Shown here: piece after piece, positions 18,415 to 28,364 of the stretch | Numbering within the stretch: the first letter of the stretch is position 1 | How the letters are laid out: the number at the start of each line of letters is the position of its first letter | Assembly (NCBI GenBank): GCA_036387475.1 | Contig: DASVTR010000016.1 | Span: 496,001 to 560,000 of the forward strand | From: DASVTR01 sp036387475 | GTDB lineage: Bacteria > Acidobacteriota > Blastocatellia > Pyrinomonadales > Pyrinomonadaceae | DNA length: 64,000 nt | Reading direction: 5' to 3' | Translations under genes and position numbers: made by a program | Notes under the pieces: generated by a model | Database searches by the model: none | Seen by the model: the letters and a program-made list of their open reading frames with translations, nothing else | What the model was told of the DNA's origin: nothing

Positions 18415-18476
18415 GAGGAACGCGGAACGATGAATGAAAGACTAGCTCTTTATCAGTTCATCGTTCCGCGTTCCTC
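18415..18476. repeat. Heptamer palindrome, GAACGCG family
   Basis: Perfect 20-base arms 18415-18434 and 18457-18476, built of GGAACGC/GGAACGA units. It lies in the 400-base space between ribA and the cyclase gene; nothing else is recognised in that space except T-rich and GC-rich stretches just before the cyclase start. Confidence 0.9.
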
Positions 18477-18676
18477 CTTCATCGTTTCTTCTTCACCTTC
18501 GCTCTTGTTGCCGTCGCGCCGCCGCGCTAATATGTTCGGGCTTTTCGGACAGAGACGGATGAGTTCGCGTTCCCCGGCGCAGAGATTAGCAGCGGCCTTC
18601 GGCTGGCTGTGATTTCGTCTCATTTTAGAAGAATTAATATTTGGTCGTTAAAGAATTCTCTCTGCCGCCTCTGACA

Positions 18677-19636
18677 ATGAACAATTATCCTAACGAAGAC
18701 ACTCTTGAAGGCCCGTACACCCAGCGAGAGCGCCGCCCCGCGCTCGTCTTTCTACGCGGCGAGTTGCTGGCCGTGCCCATTCCGCTTGAACGCGACGAAG
18801 TTATCTTAGGCCGCGCTCTCGAAGCTGACGTGCGCATTAACGACGCTCGCGCTTCGCGTATGCACGCGCGGATTCGCATTAAGCGCGATCCCGAAACCGG
18901 CGAAACCAAATACCTGATCGCCGACCTCGGCTCGACCAACGGGACGCTCCTCAACGGTCAGGCAATCGCCGAGGCGGTCTTGCAGGACGGCGATAAGCTC
19001 GTCGTTGGCGAGCATCTGATGCGCTTTGACATGCTCGACGATATTGACCGCGAGTTTCAGCAGCAGATTCGTCGTCTGTTGGCGCACGACGACTTGACAG
19101 GGCTGTTAACGAGTAAGTCTTTCTTTTCGGAGTTGCGCCGCGAGGCCGCGCGTGCCGAAGCAGAGGCGCGCCCCTTCTGCGTTTTGATGATGGACTTAGA
19201 CCACTTCAAGGATGTCAACGACACCTACGGCCATCTGGTCGGTAACGAGACGCTGGAGGCGGTCGGCGCAGTCATTACTCGTTCATTGCGTGTAGGGGAC
19301 GTGGCGGCGCGCTTCGGCGGTGAAGAGTTTGCAGCCTTTATGCTCGACGCGCAGTACGCTCAAGGATTGGTGGCCGCCGAGCGCGTGCGCGCCGCCATAG
19401 AGGAACACAAATTTCCGGCCACACGACGCGGAGCGGGCGAGCCTGAGCGCAATCATCGCATTACTATCAGCATTGGCGTCGCTGCCTTTCCCGAAGATGC
19501 GCGCGACCCCATAGAGCTAATCGAACTGGCAGACTCGGCGCTCTATCGCGCCAAGCGCAGCGGGCGCAATCGCGTCTGCGCCTACAGCCCGTCGGCCACC
19601 GAAGTCACAGCCGCGCTGCCGCCACGCTCGGAATAA
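18677..19636 (+). CDS. FHA-GGDEF diguanylate cyclase
   Basis: 319 residues from ATG 18677; the frame could also start at TTG 18641, and no clear ribosome site supports either. Residues about 35-120 form an FHA phosphothreonine-binding domain (VILGRALEADVRINDARASRMHARI, LGSTNGTLLNG). The GGDEF domain follows with DLDHFKDVNDTYGH and the active site motif RFGGEEF. An RVGD inhibitory-site motif lies five residues before GGEEF, so product inhibition by c-di-GMP is expected. The likely activity is c-di-GMP synthesis from two GTP, controlled by FHA binding to a phosphorylated partner. No transmembrane segment. c-di-GMP often controls pili, and pil genes follow downstream. Confidence 0.9.
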   Translation: MNNYPNEDTLEGPYTQRERRPALVFLRGELLAVPIPLERDEVILGRALEADVRINDARASRMHARIRIKRDPETGETKYLIADLGSTNGTLLNGQAIAEAVLQDGDKLVVGEHLMRFDMLDDIDREFQQQIRRLLAHDDLTGLLTSKSFFSELRREAARAEAEARPFCVLMMDLDHFKDVNDTYGHLVGNETLEAVGAVITRSLRVGDVAARFGGEEFAAFMLDAQYAQGLVAAERVRAAIEEHKFPATRRGAGEPERNHRITISIGVAAFPEDARDPIELIELADSALYRAKRSGRNRVCAYSPSATEVTAALPPRSE

Positions 19637-19760
19637 ACACCTTGCGCTTCATGTATTATCTGATACCATACGTGGCGTTCCCTTCGCTTCCCCTTTTGAT
19701 TAAGCTTTGCCAGGTGGCGTCCGATTAATCTTCGCCCGCGTCCGAACGGGAGGTGTCAGT

Positions 19761-20267
19761 GTGAGCAGAATAACGGCTCTCTTCATCTTTGCTTTGCTCG
19801 TGGCCTGCGGCGCTACTGCTCACGCGCAGCAGGAGCAGCAGACCACCCAGCCGCCCGCGTTCACTACAACATCAACAAACAATCAATCGCAAACGACCGC
19901 TACGGCAACTACACCGAAAACAAACGACCTTGAGATTACTGGAAGCGTGACGGCGAGCGAGCTTCGTTTTGAAGTAGTGCCTGACCCGAAGGTTGAATTT
20001 CCCGGCCAACCCGAACGCGAAACCGTCTGGGAAGCGGAGCGACAAAACCTGCCGCGCCCCGTGCAGCCCGGCGTGACCTATCGCAACATCGGCGTCCAGT
20101 TAAGAATTTCGAGCGTCTTCGCAGACATTGACCGCATCGTCGCAGAAGCCCTGGGCGAAGTTCCCATGACGGACGACACGCCGCAGGAGAATGAACAAGC
20201 GCCGCCGTCCCGTGAGATGCCCGCAACACAACCCTCCCCTTCAGCGCCGCAGGAAGGGAAGCCATAA
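19761..20267 (+). CDS. Hypothetical exported protein
   Basis: 168 residues from GTG 19761, seven bases after GGGAGG (the frame extends upstream to a TTG at 19707 without a site). Signal peptide ends in ATAHAQ. A Gln/Thr-rich low-complexity region (residues 20-50) precedes a beta-like segment (LEITGSVTASELRFEVVPDPKVEF) and a Pro-rich C-terminus. No family recognised. It is followed one base later by another small exported protein and then by pilus assembly genes, so it could belong to the same export apparatus. Confidence 0.7.
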   Translation: MSRITALFIFALLVACGATAHAQQEQQTTQPPAFTTTSTNNQSQTTATATTPKTNDLEITGSVTASELRFEVVPDPKVEFPGQPERETVWEAERQNLPRPVQPGVTYRNIGVQLRISSVFADIDRIVAEALGEVPMTDDTPQENEQAPPSREMPATQPSPSAPQEGKP

Positions 20268-20268
20268 A

Positions 20269-20691
20269 ATGAAGCACAAGCTTTTGCGCCTTGCTCATCT
20301 TCTTTTTCTCGTCGCGTGCGCGGCTGCGCTCGCAGCGGCTCAGACTAACGAAGACAAAAACGCCCCGCCATCCACAGCCGCTCAATCGAGCGCCGCCACG
20401 CAGTCTACGAATCGCACGAGCGCCGACGAGACTTTTGAAGTGAACATCACGGAGCGGCGCATAACGGAGCGCGATTACGCGGCTTCGACTCTCGATAAAG
20501 CCGGGAAAGTTCTCAATGAGAAGACGGTCAGCAACGTTTCCAGCCTGAGCGTGCTCTCGGAAACCACAAACACCGCCGGACAGGTGCTGCGCCGCGTGAC
20601 GGACACTTCCGGCGCGGTCATAGAACTAACGCTCGATGCCGCCGGTAAAGTTATCAACTCGCGGGTCGTCAGCCAGGCGACGAACAAGTAG
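20269..20691 (+). CDS. Hypothetical exported protein
   Basis: 140 residues from ATG 20269, directly after the upstream TAA with AGGAAGGGAAG as its ribosome site. Signal peptide ends in AALAAAQ. The Ser/Thr-rich middle is followed by a repeated beta pattern (SLSVLSETTNTAGQVLRRVTDTSG). No known domain. Translationally coupled to the previous gene. Confidence 0.7.
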   Translation: MKHKLLRLAHLLFLVACAAALAAAQTNEDKNAPPSTAAQSSAATQSTNRTSADETFEVNITERRITERDYAASTLDKAGKVLNEKTVSNVSSLSVLSETTNTAGQVLRRVTDTSGAVIELTLDAAGKVINSRVVSQATNK

Positions 20692-20714
20692 GGAGCAGCG
20701 AAGTAAGAATTAGG

Positions 20715-20779
20715 AAGGCCGGAAGGATGACAGCGTGGCTATTGAAGATGGGTGGCCGCGCTGTCATCCTTTCGGCCTT
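20715..20779. repeat. Palindrome of the GGATGAAAGAGCGGCTACTC family
   Basis: Arms 20715-20735 and 20759-20779 (21 bases, one G-U type mismatch). The arm begins AAGGCCGGAAGGATGACAG, close to the arms at 38684 and 42065. It lies behind the exported-protein pair and probably ends that transcript. Confidence 0.85.
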
Positions 20780-20971
20780 TCTGCCCTCCGTCCTGCATTT
20801 CTGCAACTGGCTTGCGTTCAATGCGTGTAAAGGTTGGCCGAAGCTTGATGGCGTCCGAGTTGTTCGTCCTCCGGTTGCGCCCGTTTGGTGCTGGCGTGTA
20901 TGCTTTTATTGTCTGATAAATCTCTATCAGCTTCATTTTTCGCCGCCGGGTTGAATAGGAACGCATTGGTC

Positions 20972-21622
20972 GTGAGCGCCAAACTCAATCTTGCCAGCCA
21001 ACCTTTTCGCAATCGCGCTTTGCCATGGGCGATTACGGGCGTTATCACCGTCGCCTCTTTGGTGGCGCTCGTCTTTATCATCAGCCTGACGAGCCGGACT
21101 AACACTAAGGCCGCAGCAGTTGAGCGCGACCTCAAGGGATTGACAGATCAGATGGCAGGACTCACGCAGCAGGCCGCAGCGGTGAGAGATGCGATGACGC
21201 CGGAACAGCGTAATTCGCTGCTGGCCGCACAATCATTAGTTAATCGTAAGCGTTTTTCCTGGTCGCGGCTCTTTGCGGATTTGGAGGCGGCGCTGCCCGG
21301 TGGTATTCGCGTCTCGCGGATCAGCGTTCGCGACGTGGCCCAGCGCGGCGAGCAGACCATAGCGACTCTGGATTTAGCCGTCATAGAGAAATCGCCGGGC
21401 AGCGTGACCGGGATGATCTCCGAAATGGATCGCGGCGGTGTGTTTCAGGCAGAGCCGATAGCACAAGCGCTGCAAAAGGGAAGAGGCGAGAGCGGAACGG
21501 AGTGGACATTGCGCGTGCGCTACACACCGCGCGCGGGCGTCCCACTTAATTCGTCTCGCGCCAACAGCATCGCGGCGAGCACGACGACCACAGCGACCGC
21601 CGTTGATGGAGGCGCGCGATGA
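20972..21622 (+). CDS. pilN: PilN-like type IV pilus inner-membrane assembly protein
   Basis: 216 residues from GTG 20972 (AGGAA about ten bases upstream); the frame is open further back to 20885 but would precede the conserved LNLASQPFRNR start, typical of PilN. One transmembrane segment (about residues 17-37), a coiled coil, then a ferredoxin-like domain (FSWSRLFADLEAALPGGIRVSRI). PilN pairs with PilO in the inner-membrane alignment complex of type IV pili. The stop overlaps the next start (ATGA). No pilM precedes it, which is unusual, since pilM normally heads the operon. Confidence 0.8.
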   Translation: MSAKLNLASQPFRNRALPWAITGVITVASLVALVFIISLTSRTNTKAAAVERDLKGLTDQMAGLTQQAAAVRDAMTPEQRNSLLAAQSLVNRKRFSWSRLFADLEAALPGGIRVSRISVRDVAQRGEQTIATLDLAVIEKSPGSVTGMISEMDRGGVFQAEPIAQALQKGRGESGTEWTLRVRYTPRAGVPLNSSRANSIAASTTTTATAVDGGAR

Positions 21623-22407
21623 GCGATCCACACGTAACGGAAAAAACGACGCCCGCGCGGCGCGAGCAAATACGCGTCCGCGTCGAGCATCTACGCCATT
21701 CGCGCCAGCGCAGCCTCCTCGGCTTACCGGAGCTTGCGGGTCTGGCAGCCAGCGCCCTGATGCTGCTCGCCGTCATCCTCGCCTATCTCTTCTTTCTACG
21801 CCCGGCCTACGCCCGCCTTGATGCTGTGCAACTGAAACGCGAAGAGACTTACGGTCAACTGCGTAAGATGCAGGAAGGTCTTAAGGTCAACACCGAAAAG
21901 CAGGTCACAGTCAACGAGGTCACACAGAGCGTGCTGGATTTCGAGACGAATCGTCTGGCCTCGCGCGGCACGGGCCGCATCACGCTGCTTGAGACCCTAA
22001 ATAAATTGATTCGCAGCAACAGCCTGCGCAATACCTCCGGGCCAAACTACACCGCTCTCGATGCGCTGGCAGCAAACGCCACGCAAAGCAGCACGACCAG
22101 AACCGGCAACGCCAAATGGCAGAGCCTGTATCCCGGCCTCGGCATTAACCTGACGGTCGAGGGTACGTATCCGAACCTGCGTCGCTTCGTACGCGAGATA
22201 GAAACGGGCAACCACTTCGTCATCATCAACTCGGTCGAACTGGAAAAGGCGACTGACTCTGCGGCAGCCGCAGCGGCGATGACCGGCGAGGGAGCGAAAC
22301 CCGCTCCGCGCGGCTCTCTCGTCAGCCTGCACATGGACATGGCCGCTTACTTCCGCCGCGAAGGGGATGCGGAGACGAATGTCGTGCCGACCACCGAGAC
22401 ACGTTGA
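21619..22407 (+). CDS. pilO: PilO-like type IV pilus assembly protein
   Basis: 262 residues, start overlapping the pilN stop by four bases. Cytosolic basic N-terminus, one transmembrane segment at about residues 44-65 (GLAASALMLLAVILAYLFF), a coiled coil, then a PilO-like ferredoxin fold (LGINLTVEGTYPNLRRFVREIE, HFVIINSVELEKA). It dimerises with PilN. The Ala-rich insertion and acidic tail are variable. Same operon as pilN and the next two genes. Confidence 0.8.
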   Translation: MSDPHVTEKTTPARREQIRVRVEHLRHSRQRSLLGLPELAGLAASALMLLAVILAYLFFLRPAYARLDAVQLKREETYGQLRKMQEGLKVNTEKQVTVNEVTQSVLDFETNRLASRGTGRITLLETLNKLIRSNSLRNTSGPNYTALDALAANATQSSTTRTGNAKWQSLYPGLGINLTVEGTYPNLRRFVREIETGNHFVIINSVELEKATDSAAAAAAMTGEGAKPAPRGSLVSLHMDMAAYFRREGDAETNVVPTTETR

Positions 22408-22419
22408 GAGGTTTTCATC

Positions 22420-23391
22420 ATGGCTTTACTCGAAGGCAAAACTCCGGCGGAACGTAATAAGACGATTATCGCTATCGTGCTCGGCGGCGTCGCGCTCATC
22501 TCGATGTCTTACATGCTGTTCGGCGGCTCGTCTGCGCCTGCCAAAAAGCCGACAACCAACAGTAACTCGCAGCGGACGACGGCTTCATCCCCACAGCGAC
22601 CTCTTGTTAGTCCAACTCCGCTTTCGCCCGGAGAAGACCCGACAGATTTTTTGCGGCCAGTGGTCTTTAACAACACGCCGCCAGCGATTCCTGCTACGGG
22701 TCGCAACATCTTTGCTTTCTACGAACCTCCTCCACCGCCCGCGAATCCACCGGCGGTCGTAGAGCCGACGATGCCCCCGACGCCGACGCCTGTTCCGCCG
22801 AACATGATGCTCGCCTCCGTCTCACCCGCAAACGTCTTTGCGCGCACCGGAGACTTCGCGCTCGAAGTGACCGGCGACAAGTTTACGCCCGCCGTTCGCA
22901 TCCTGATTAACGAAGCGGAAATTCCGACGCGCTTTATCAACGCGCAGCAACTCTCGGCCAACGTCCCCGGTTCTTTAATCTCCTCTGAAGGGCCGCGACA
23001 GATCATCGTTCGCTCACCGGATGGTCAACTCTTCTCCAACTATGCGACGCTCAACGTGCAAGCTCCACCGACGCCGAACTACATCTTCGTCGGACTGCTC
23101 GGTAAGACTCGCTATAACGATACGGCGCTCTTGAAAGACAAGGGCAACCGCGAACTCTTAAACGTGCAGCGCGGCGACGTGCTCGGCGGTCGCTTTCGTG
23201 TCACCAGCATCTCCGAGCGCGAGGTAGTGCTCACCGACACGAACCTGAAAATCAAACATCAACTGGCTTTGACGACCGATAGCTCAGGCGGGCCACAAGG
23301 CAATCCGAATGTGCCCAATACCGGTTTCCCGAATCCTAATCAGCGCTACACGCCGCCGCCGCAGGGAGAAGAAGAGGGTGAAGAGCCGTAA
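22420..23391 (+). CDS. IPT/TIG-domain protein with PilP-like C-terminus
   Basis: 323 residues. Transmembrane segment at about residues 18-35, a long Pro/Thr/Ser-rich linker (PPPPPANPPAVVEPT), a TIG/IPT Ig-like domain (MMLASVSPANVFARTGDFALEVTGDKFTP), and a C-terminal beta domain (YIFVGLLGKTRYNDTALLKD, LLNVQRGDVLGGRFRVTSI) in the position and with the strand pattern of PilP. PilP links the PilN/O complex to the outer-membrane secretin PilQ. The TIG domain is an unusual addition. C-terminus acidic. The pseudopilin gene begins inside its last 14 bases. Confidence 0.65.
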   Translation: MALLEGKTPAERNKTIIAIVLGGVALISMSYMLFGGSSAPAKKPTTNSNSQRTTASSPQRPLVSPTPLSPGEDPTDFLRPVVFNNTPPAIPATGRNIFAFYEPPPPPANPPAVVEPTMPPTPTPVPPNMMLASVSPANVFARTGDFALEVTGDKFTPAVRILINEAEIPTRFINAQQLSANVPGSLISSEGPRQIIVRSPDGQLFSNYATLNVQAPPTPNYIFVGLLGKTRYNDTALLKDKGNRELLNVQRGDVLGGRFRVTSISEREVVLTDTNLKIKHQLALTTDSSGGPQGNPNVPNTGFPNPNQRYTPPPQGEEEGEEP

Positions 23392-24064
23392 GCTAAATGC
23401 TGAAATAACACGGTTTTCGTCTCACGACTGCGCTCTACGGTGTAACGCTCGTAGAGGGCGGCGACGAGAGTGCGAGCGTGGTTATACGCTCGTCGCGCTA
23501 CTGGCGGTGATAACGATTATACTGCTTTTCATCGCCGCCGCCGCTCCGAGCATTCGTCAACAGGCGCAGCGCTCGCGTGAAGAGGAAGCGATTGCGCGCG
23601 GTGAAGAAGTTGCCGAAGCCATTCGACTTTACACGCGCGAAAGGGGAACGCTGCCGACTTCTGTAGAGCAGTTGTTGGAAGGGATTCCGCGCGGCGCGAA
23701 GAAGGTGCAAATCCTGCGAGCCGAAGCTGCGCGCGATCCGCTCTCCAGTTCCGGCGAATGGAAGCTCATCAAGAAAAACGATGCCGTGCTCCTGGCTTTT
23801 CAACGCGCCGTCACAACCTATGCGGGCGGTCGAACACCAGACACCAGAGACCAACTCTTCCTTCAGAGAGCCGGGCCGATGCCTGCCTTGGTAAACGTTA
23901 TCGACACTGAATCGCAGGAGCCTGCGCCGGGCGGCGAAGACGATACGGAAAATTCTCCGGGTCCCTTTATCGGCGTCATCAGTCGCAGCCGCCGCGATTC
24001 CGTCATTACCTACTACGGTATCGAGCGTCACGATCAATGGGTCTTCACTCCATACTTTAAGTGA
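23378..24064 (+). CDS. Pseudopilin (type II secretion G/minor pilin-like)
   Basis: 228 residues from GTG 23378, which overlaps the upstream stop by 14 bases and has a purine-rich site. After a long 35-residue leader ending ECERG comes the class III signal YTLVALLAVITIILLF, so cleavage is expected between G and Y. The usual Glu at mature position 5 is Ala, as in some minor pseudopilins that sit at the pilus tip. The C-terminal domain (EAIRLYTRERGTLPTSVEQLLEG, DPLSSSGEWKLIKKND) resembles GspG-type folds. It is the last gene of the pil operon. Confidence 0.75.
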   Translation: MKSRKLNAEITRFSSHDCALRCNARRGRRRECERGYTLVALLAVITIILLFIAAAAPSIRQQAQRSREEEAIARGEEVAEAIRLYTRERGTLPTSVEQLLEGIPRGAKKVQILRAEAARDPLSSSGEWKLIKKNDAVLLAFQRAVTTYAGGRTPDTRDQLFLQRAGPMPALVNVIDTESQEPAPGGEDDTENSPGPFIGVISRSRRDSVITYYGIERHDQWVFTPYFK

Positions 24065-24273
24065 ACGCCCTGGCGACCATTCATCCTCCACAAGAGAACA
24101 AGCCGCAACCTCTCTTCACTTGCCAATTCATTGCACGCTGAACCATTCACCACTGTTAGCGAACGCACTTCATACGTCTTCAAAGAAGTGGTTTCAAACT
24201 CTCTGCATATCATGCAAAGGAGCATCAGCCTTATCGCTCGATAAAAAAAAATCACTTAATCAGTAATAAGTTA

Positions 24274-24302
24274 TTGACATCTACTCACTTTACGTTTATA
24301 TA
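24274..24302 (+). promoter_or_regulatory. Strong sigma-70 promoter for the GGSK-repeat gene
   Basis: TTGACA at 24274-24279 and TATATA at 24297-24302 with a 17-base spacer. The predicted transcript begins near 24309, so the leader is about 90 bases. The leader contains the inverted repeat CCACAAGA ... TCTTGTGG (24332-24339 and about 24357-24364), which forms a hairpin just before the ribosome site. Confidence 0.75.
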
Positions 24303-24400
24303 CCAACATGTTGTGCGCCGCTTACTCTAGGCCACAAGAAGAAAGTTGATACAGTATCTTGTGGTCTTAGCTACTAACTGAAAAGGAGCAGCAACAACCT

Positions 24401-24532
24401 ATGGCAACTAAAAAGGGTGGAAGTAAAGGTGGCTCGAAGGGCGGCTCAAAGGGCGGCTCAAAGGGCGGTGGTGGTGGTTCAAAGGGCGGCTCGAAGAAGG
24501 GCGGCTCGAAGGGCGGCTCGAAGAAGAGATAG
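24401..24532 (+). CDS. Small Lys/Gly/Ser-rich repeat protein
   Basis: 43 residues with ATG at 24401 and AAAAGGAG twelve bases before it. After MATKK the protein is nearly all GGSK repeats (nine Lys-bearing units) and ends SKKR. Very basic and disordered; no Cys, no aromatic residues. It may bind nucleic acid like the small histone-H1-like tails of other bacteria, but this is a guess from composition. It has its own strong promoter, a structured leader and a strong terminator, and so forms a complete, probably highly transcribed unit. Low-complexity codons (GGC TCG AAG) repeat at the DNA level. Confidence 0.7.
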   Translation: MATKKGGSKGGSKGGSKGGSKGGGGGSKGGSKKGGSKGGSKKR

Positions 24533-24607
24533 TTCAACTTCACGGGAAACGAAAACAACCTTCCATAGGCGCACGCAACACACTGGGCCTTTCAAGGCCA
24601 TTAAAAA

Positions 24608-24641
24608 GAACGGCGACTGCTTCACACGAAGCGCGCCGTTC
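24608..24641 (+). terminator. Rho-independent terminator of the GGSK gene
   Basis: Outer arms GAACGGCG (24608-24615) and CGCCGTTC (24634-24641) with an inner GCTTC/GAAGC stem, followed by TCTTCTTTTC. Confidence 0.85.
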
Positions 24642-24693
24642 TCTTCTTTTCTTGCGCCACGGCGCGCCGTTTCGTTATGCTCACACGCAAGCG

Positions 24694-24752
24694 GGTTTCA
24701 AGTTTTAGGTTTCAGGTTGATGCCTTTGACCTGAGACCTGAAACTTGAAATC
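24694..24752. repeat. Heptamer palindrome, GTTTCAG family
   Basis: Left arm of GTTTCAA, GTTTTAG and GTTTCAG units; right arm of ACCTGAG, ACCTGAA and ACTTGAA units. Arms of about 23 bases with a few mismatches. It lies directly before the ribosome site of the cupin gene. Confidence 0.8.
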
Positions 24753-24778
24753 TATTTTACGACAGGAGGCGCGAGCAA

Positions 24779-25120
24779 GTGGGAGAAGCTGAAGAGAGAC
24801 CCTGGGGGCGCTATGAGGTGCTGGAAGAGAGCAGCGGCTACAAAGTCAAAAGACTGGAAGTCAAACCCGGCGCACGCCTGAGCTTGCAACGCCATTCGCG
24901 GCGCGGCGAGCATTGGGTCGTTGTCTACGGCATCGCCGATGTGGTGTGCGGCGACCGTGAGCTGCGGCTTAAGACAGGCGAACACATCCACATCCCTCCT
25001 GAAACCAACCATCGTCTCGGCAATAGCACAGATGACCCGCTCGCGCTCATCGAAGTTCAACTCGGCGACTACCTCGGCGAAGACGACATCGTGCGGCTGG
25101 AAGATGACTACAAAAGATAG
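24779..25120 (+). CDS. Cupin protein, mannose-6-phosphate isomerase type II C-terminal-like
   Basis: 113 residues from GTG 24779, nine bases after AGGAGG. The whole protein is one cupin (RPWGRYEVLEESSGYKVKRLEVKPG, LSLQRHSRRGEHWVVVYGIADV, HIHIPPETNHRLGN). The metal-binding His set and the Glu in RGEHW are present. It matches the C-terminal domain of bifunctional GDP-mannose pyrophosphorylase/phosphomannose isomerase without the nucleotidyl transferase part. It could act as a stand-alone isomerase in GDP-mannose supply for glycans or be a small sugar-binding cupin. Confidence 0.85.
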   Translation: MGEAEERPWGRYEVLEESSGYKVKRLEVKPGARLSLQRHSRRGEHWVVVYGIADVVCGDRELRLKTGEHIHIPPETNHRLGNSTDDPLALIEVQLGDYLGEDDIVRLEDDYKR

Positions 25121-25190
25121 TGATGAGTAATGAGTAATGAGGGCTGAGTTAAAAACCTTTCTATTACTCGTTACTCATCGCTCATTACTT
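25121..25190. repeat. Heptamer palindrome, GAGTAAT family
   Basis: Left arm GAGTAATGAGTAATGAG and a right arm of ATTACTC/GTTACTC/ATCGCTC units. It fills the whole gap between the cupin stop and the trmL start, so trmL has no ordinary ribosome site. Confidence 0.85.
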
Positions 25191-25194
25191 TTTT

Positions 25195-25656
25195 ATGATT
25201 AGCGTTGCGCTCGTCGAGCCTGAAATTCCACCGAACACGGGCAATATCGCGCGTTTGTGTGCGGCGACGCGCACGCCGCTGCACATTGTCGGCGTGGCGG
25301 GCTTCCGTCTTGATGATCGTGCGGTGAAGCGTGCCGGTCTGGACTACTGGCCGCACGTAGAGCTTCATCGTCATCGCGACTTGCCTGCGCTCTACACGGC
25401 GCTCGTCGGCGCGCGATTCGTTTATCTGACCACCAAAGCTGAGAGGCGGTACACCGATTGGCAGTTTGAGATGAACGACTGCCTTGTCTTCGGGCGCGAG
25501 ACGCGCGGGCTGCCGGAAGAATTGCTGCGCGCTAACTGGGAAAGATGCCTGACGATTCCGATGCTCAATCCGCAGGTTCGCAGCCTCAACCTCGCCACCT
25601 CCGTCGCCATCGTGCTCTATGAAGCACTAAGACAGACGGATGCTTTCAAAGCTTGA
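25195..25656 (+). CDS. trmL: tRNA (cytidine(34)-2'-O)-methyltransferase
   Basis: 153 residues, the usual length of TrmL. SpoU-family knotted methyltransferase that uses S-adenosylmethionine to methylate the wobble base of some leucine tRNAs. Visible motifs: VEPEIPPNTGNIARLCAAT (motif 1), LVFGRETRGLPEE (motif 2) and IPMLNPQVRSLNLATSVAIVLYEALR (motif 3, knot). The expected R in EIPPNTGNIAR is present. Start ATG 25195 fits homology but lacks a Shine-Dalgarno site because the repeat abuts it. Confidence 0.93.
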   Translation: MISVALVEPEIPPNTGNIARLCAATRTPLHIVGVAGFRLDDRAVKRAGLDYWPHVELHRHRDLPALYTALVGARFVYLTTKAERRYTDWQFEMNDCLVFGRETRGLPEELLRANWERCLTIPMLNPQVRSLNLATSVAIVLYEALRQTDAFKA

Positions 25657-25673
25657 ATGACGGCGAAGAACAG

Positions 25674-25775
25674 TTTCTCGCAAAGGCGCAAGGGAAAAAC
25701 AGAAGGCGCAAAGAAGAGCATCAATAGTTTTCTTTGCGCCTTCTGTCTTTTAGTTCTTTGCGCCTTTGCGAGAAA
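25674..25775. repeat. Palindrome, CGCAAAG family (TTTCTCGCAAAGGCGCAA)
   Basis: Arms of about 42 bases around a short unpaired centre; units CGCAAAG and GGCGCAA recur. It belongs with copies at 30371 and 37651. It lies after trmL and before typA. Confidence 0.88.
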
Positions 25776-25880
25776 TCGCCCTTAGCCCGCCAGCAGATGC
25801 TCAATCGAGTCATGCGTGTTATGATGTCTGGTTTTGCGGCCTACGGCTCAAACGGAGATTTTCATCTGTGCAGGTAAATT

Positions 25881-27698
<1,818 letters not shown>

Positions 27699-27711
27699 GC
27701 TTTAGCTGCAG

Positions 27712-28140
27712 ATGAAGGTAGACGAGAGAAATGATAAAGATGTCGCTATACTGATGCTGCGCGGAGTGCTGGGCGCAATCGTGGGCAGCGCTCTTCTTAG
27801 TTTACTCTTTCTCAATTCCTATTATTTACTCGTCGCCGTTTATAGCCTTCCTCTGACTGCGCCTTTGGGTGCGGGCGTGGGAGTCATAATCTGGTGGATG
27901 CACGGCAAGAATAAAGAAGAGCTTGGGCCAATCGCCAGGGCCTTCATCGGGGCGTTCGTTTTCATTCTGGTAGAAAGCCTCATCGCTTTCCTCTCTTTCC
28001 TGTCAAACCGTCAGTCTTCGTCCTCATCAGACTCGATAATGAAGTTAATACTGTTACTGGCGGGCATTGGAGTAGTCGTCGGCGGAGCAGCGGGAATAAT
28101 TACAGGGCCGCAAACCATATCCGAACGAGAATCGGATTAA
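27712..28140 (+). CDS. Hypothetical small membrane protein
   Basis: 142 residues with four hydrophobic segments (around residues 16-34, 38-60, 78-98, 114-135). The last contains a Gly-rich run (LLAGIGVVVGGAAGIITGP). No known domain. It starts 13 bases after typA and could be co-transcribed; the ribosome site is weak. Confidence 0.65.
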   Translation: MKVDERNDKDVAILMLRGVLGAIVGSALLSLLFLNSYYLLVAVYSLPLTAPLGAGVGVIIWWMHGKNKEELGPIARAFIGAFVFILVESLIAFLSFLSNRQSSSSSDSIMKLILLLAGIGVVVGGAAGIITGPQTISERESD

Positions 28141-28167
28141 GAGAGTTAAGGAAGATTTACCCGCGCG

Positions 28168-28338
28168 TTAAGACTGCTGCTCATCCTTTGCCGTCTCGTC
28201 TTCCGTCTCGGCGTCTTGCGCCGGGTCGTAGACTTCATAACCCGTCGCATCGTCGTAATAATAACTGCCCGGCTGTCGCTCGTTTTTAACAGGCGACGAT
28301 TCATCCTCTTCCGTTGTATCATCTCTCCGCTCGCTCAT
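28168..28338 (-). CDS. Small acidic protein, 56 residues
   Basis: ATG at 28338 with GGGAG seven bases upstream; stop TAA at 28168. Sequence begins MSERRDDTTEEDESS, has a Tyr-rich middle (GSYYYDDATGYEVYDP) and an acidic tail. No Cys. It overlaps only untranslated bases ahead of the divergent glutamine amidotransferase gene. The YYYDDATGYEVYDP core looks like a WW-type or tyrosine-binding short motif, but I recognise no family. Confidence 0.65.
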   Translation of the reverse strand: MSERRDDTTEEDESSPVKNERQPGSYYYDDATGYEVYDPAQDAETEDETAKDEQQS

Positions 28339-28364
28339 CTCATGCTCCCTGGGACGTGAATCCG

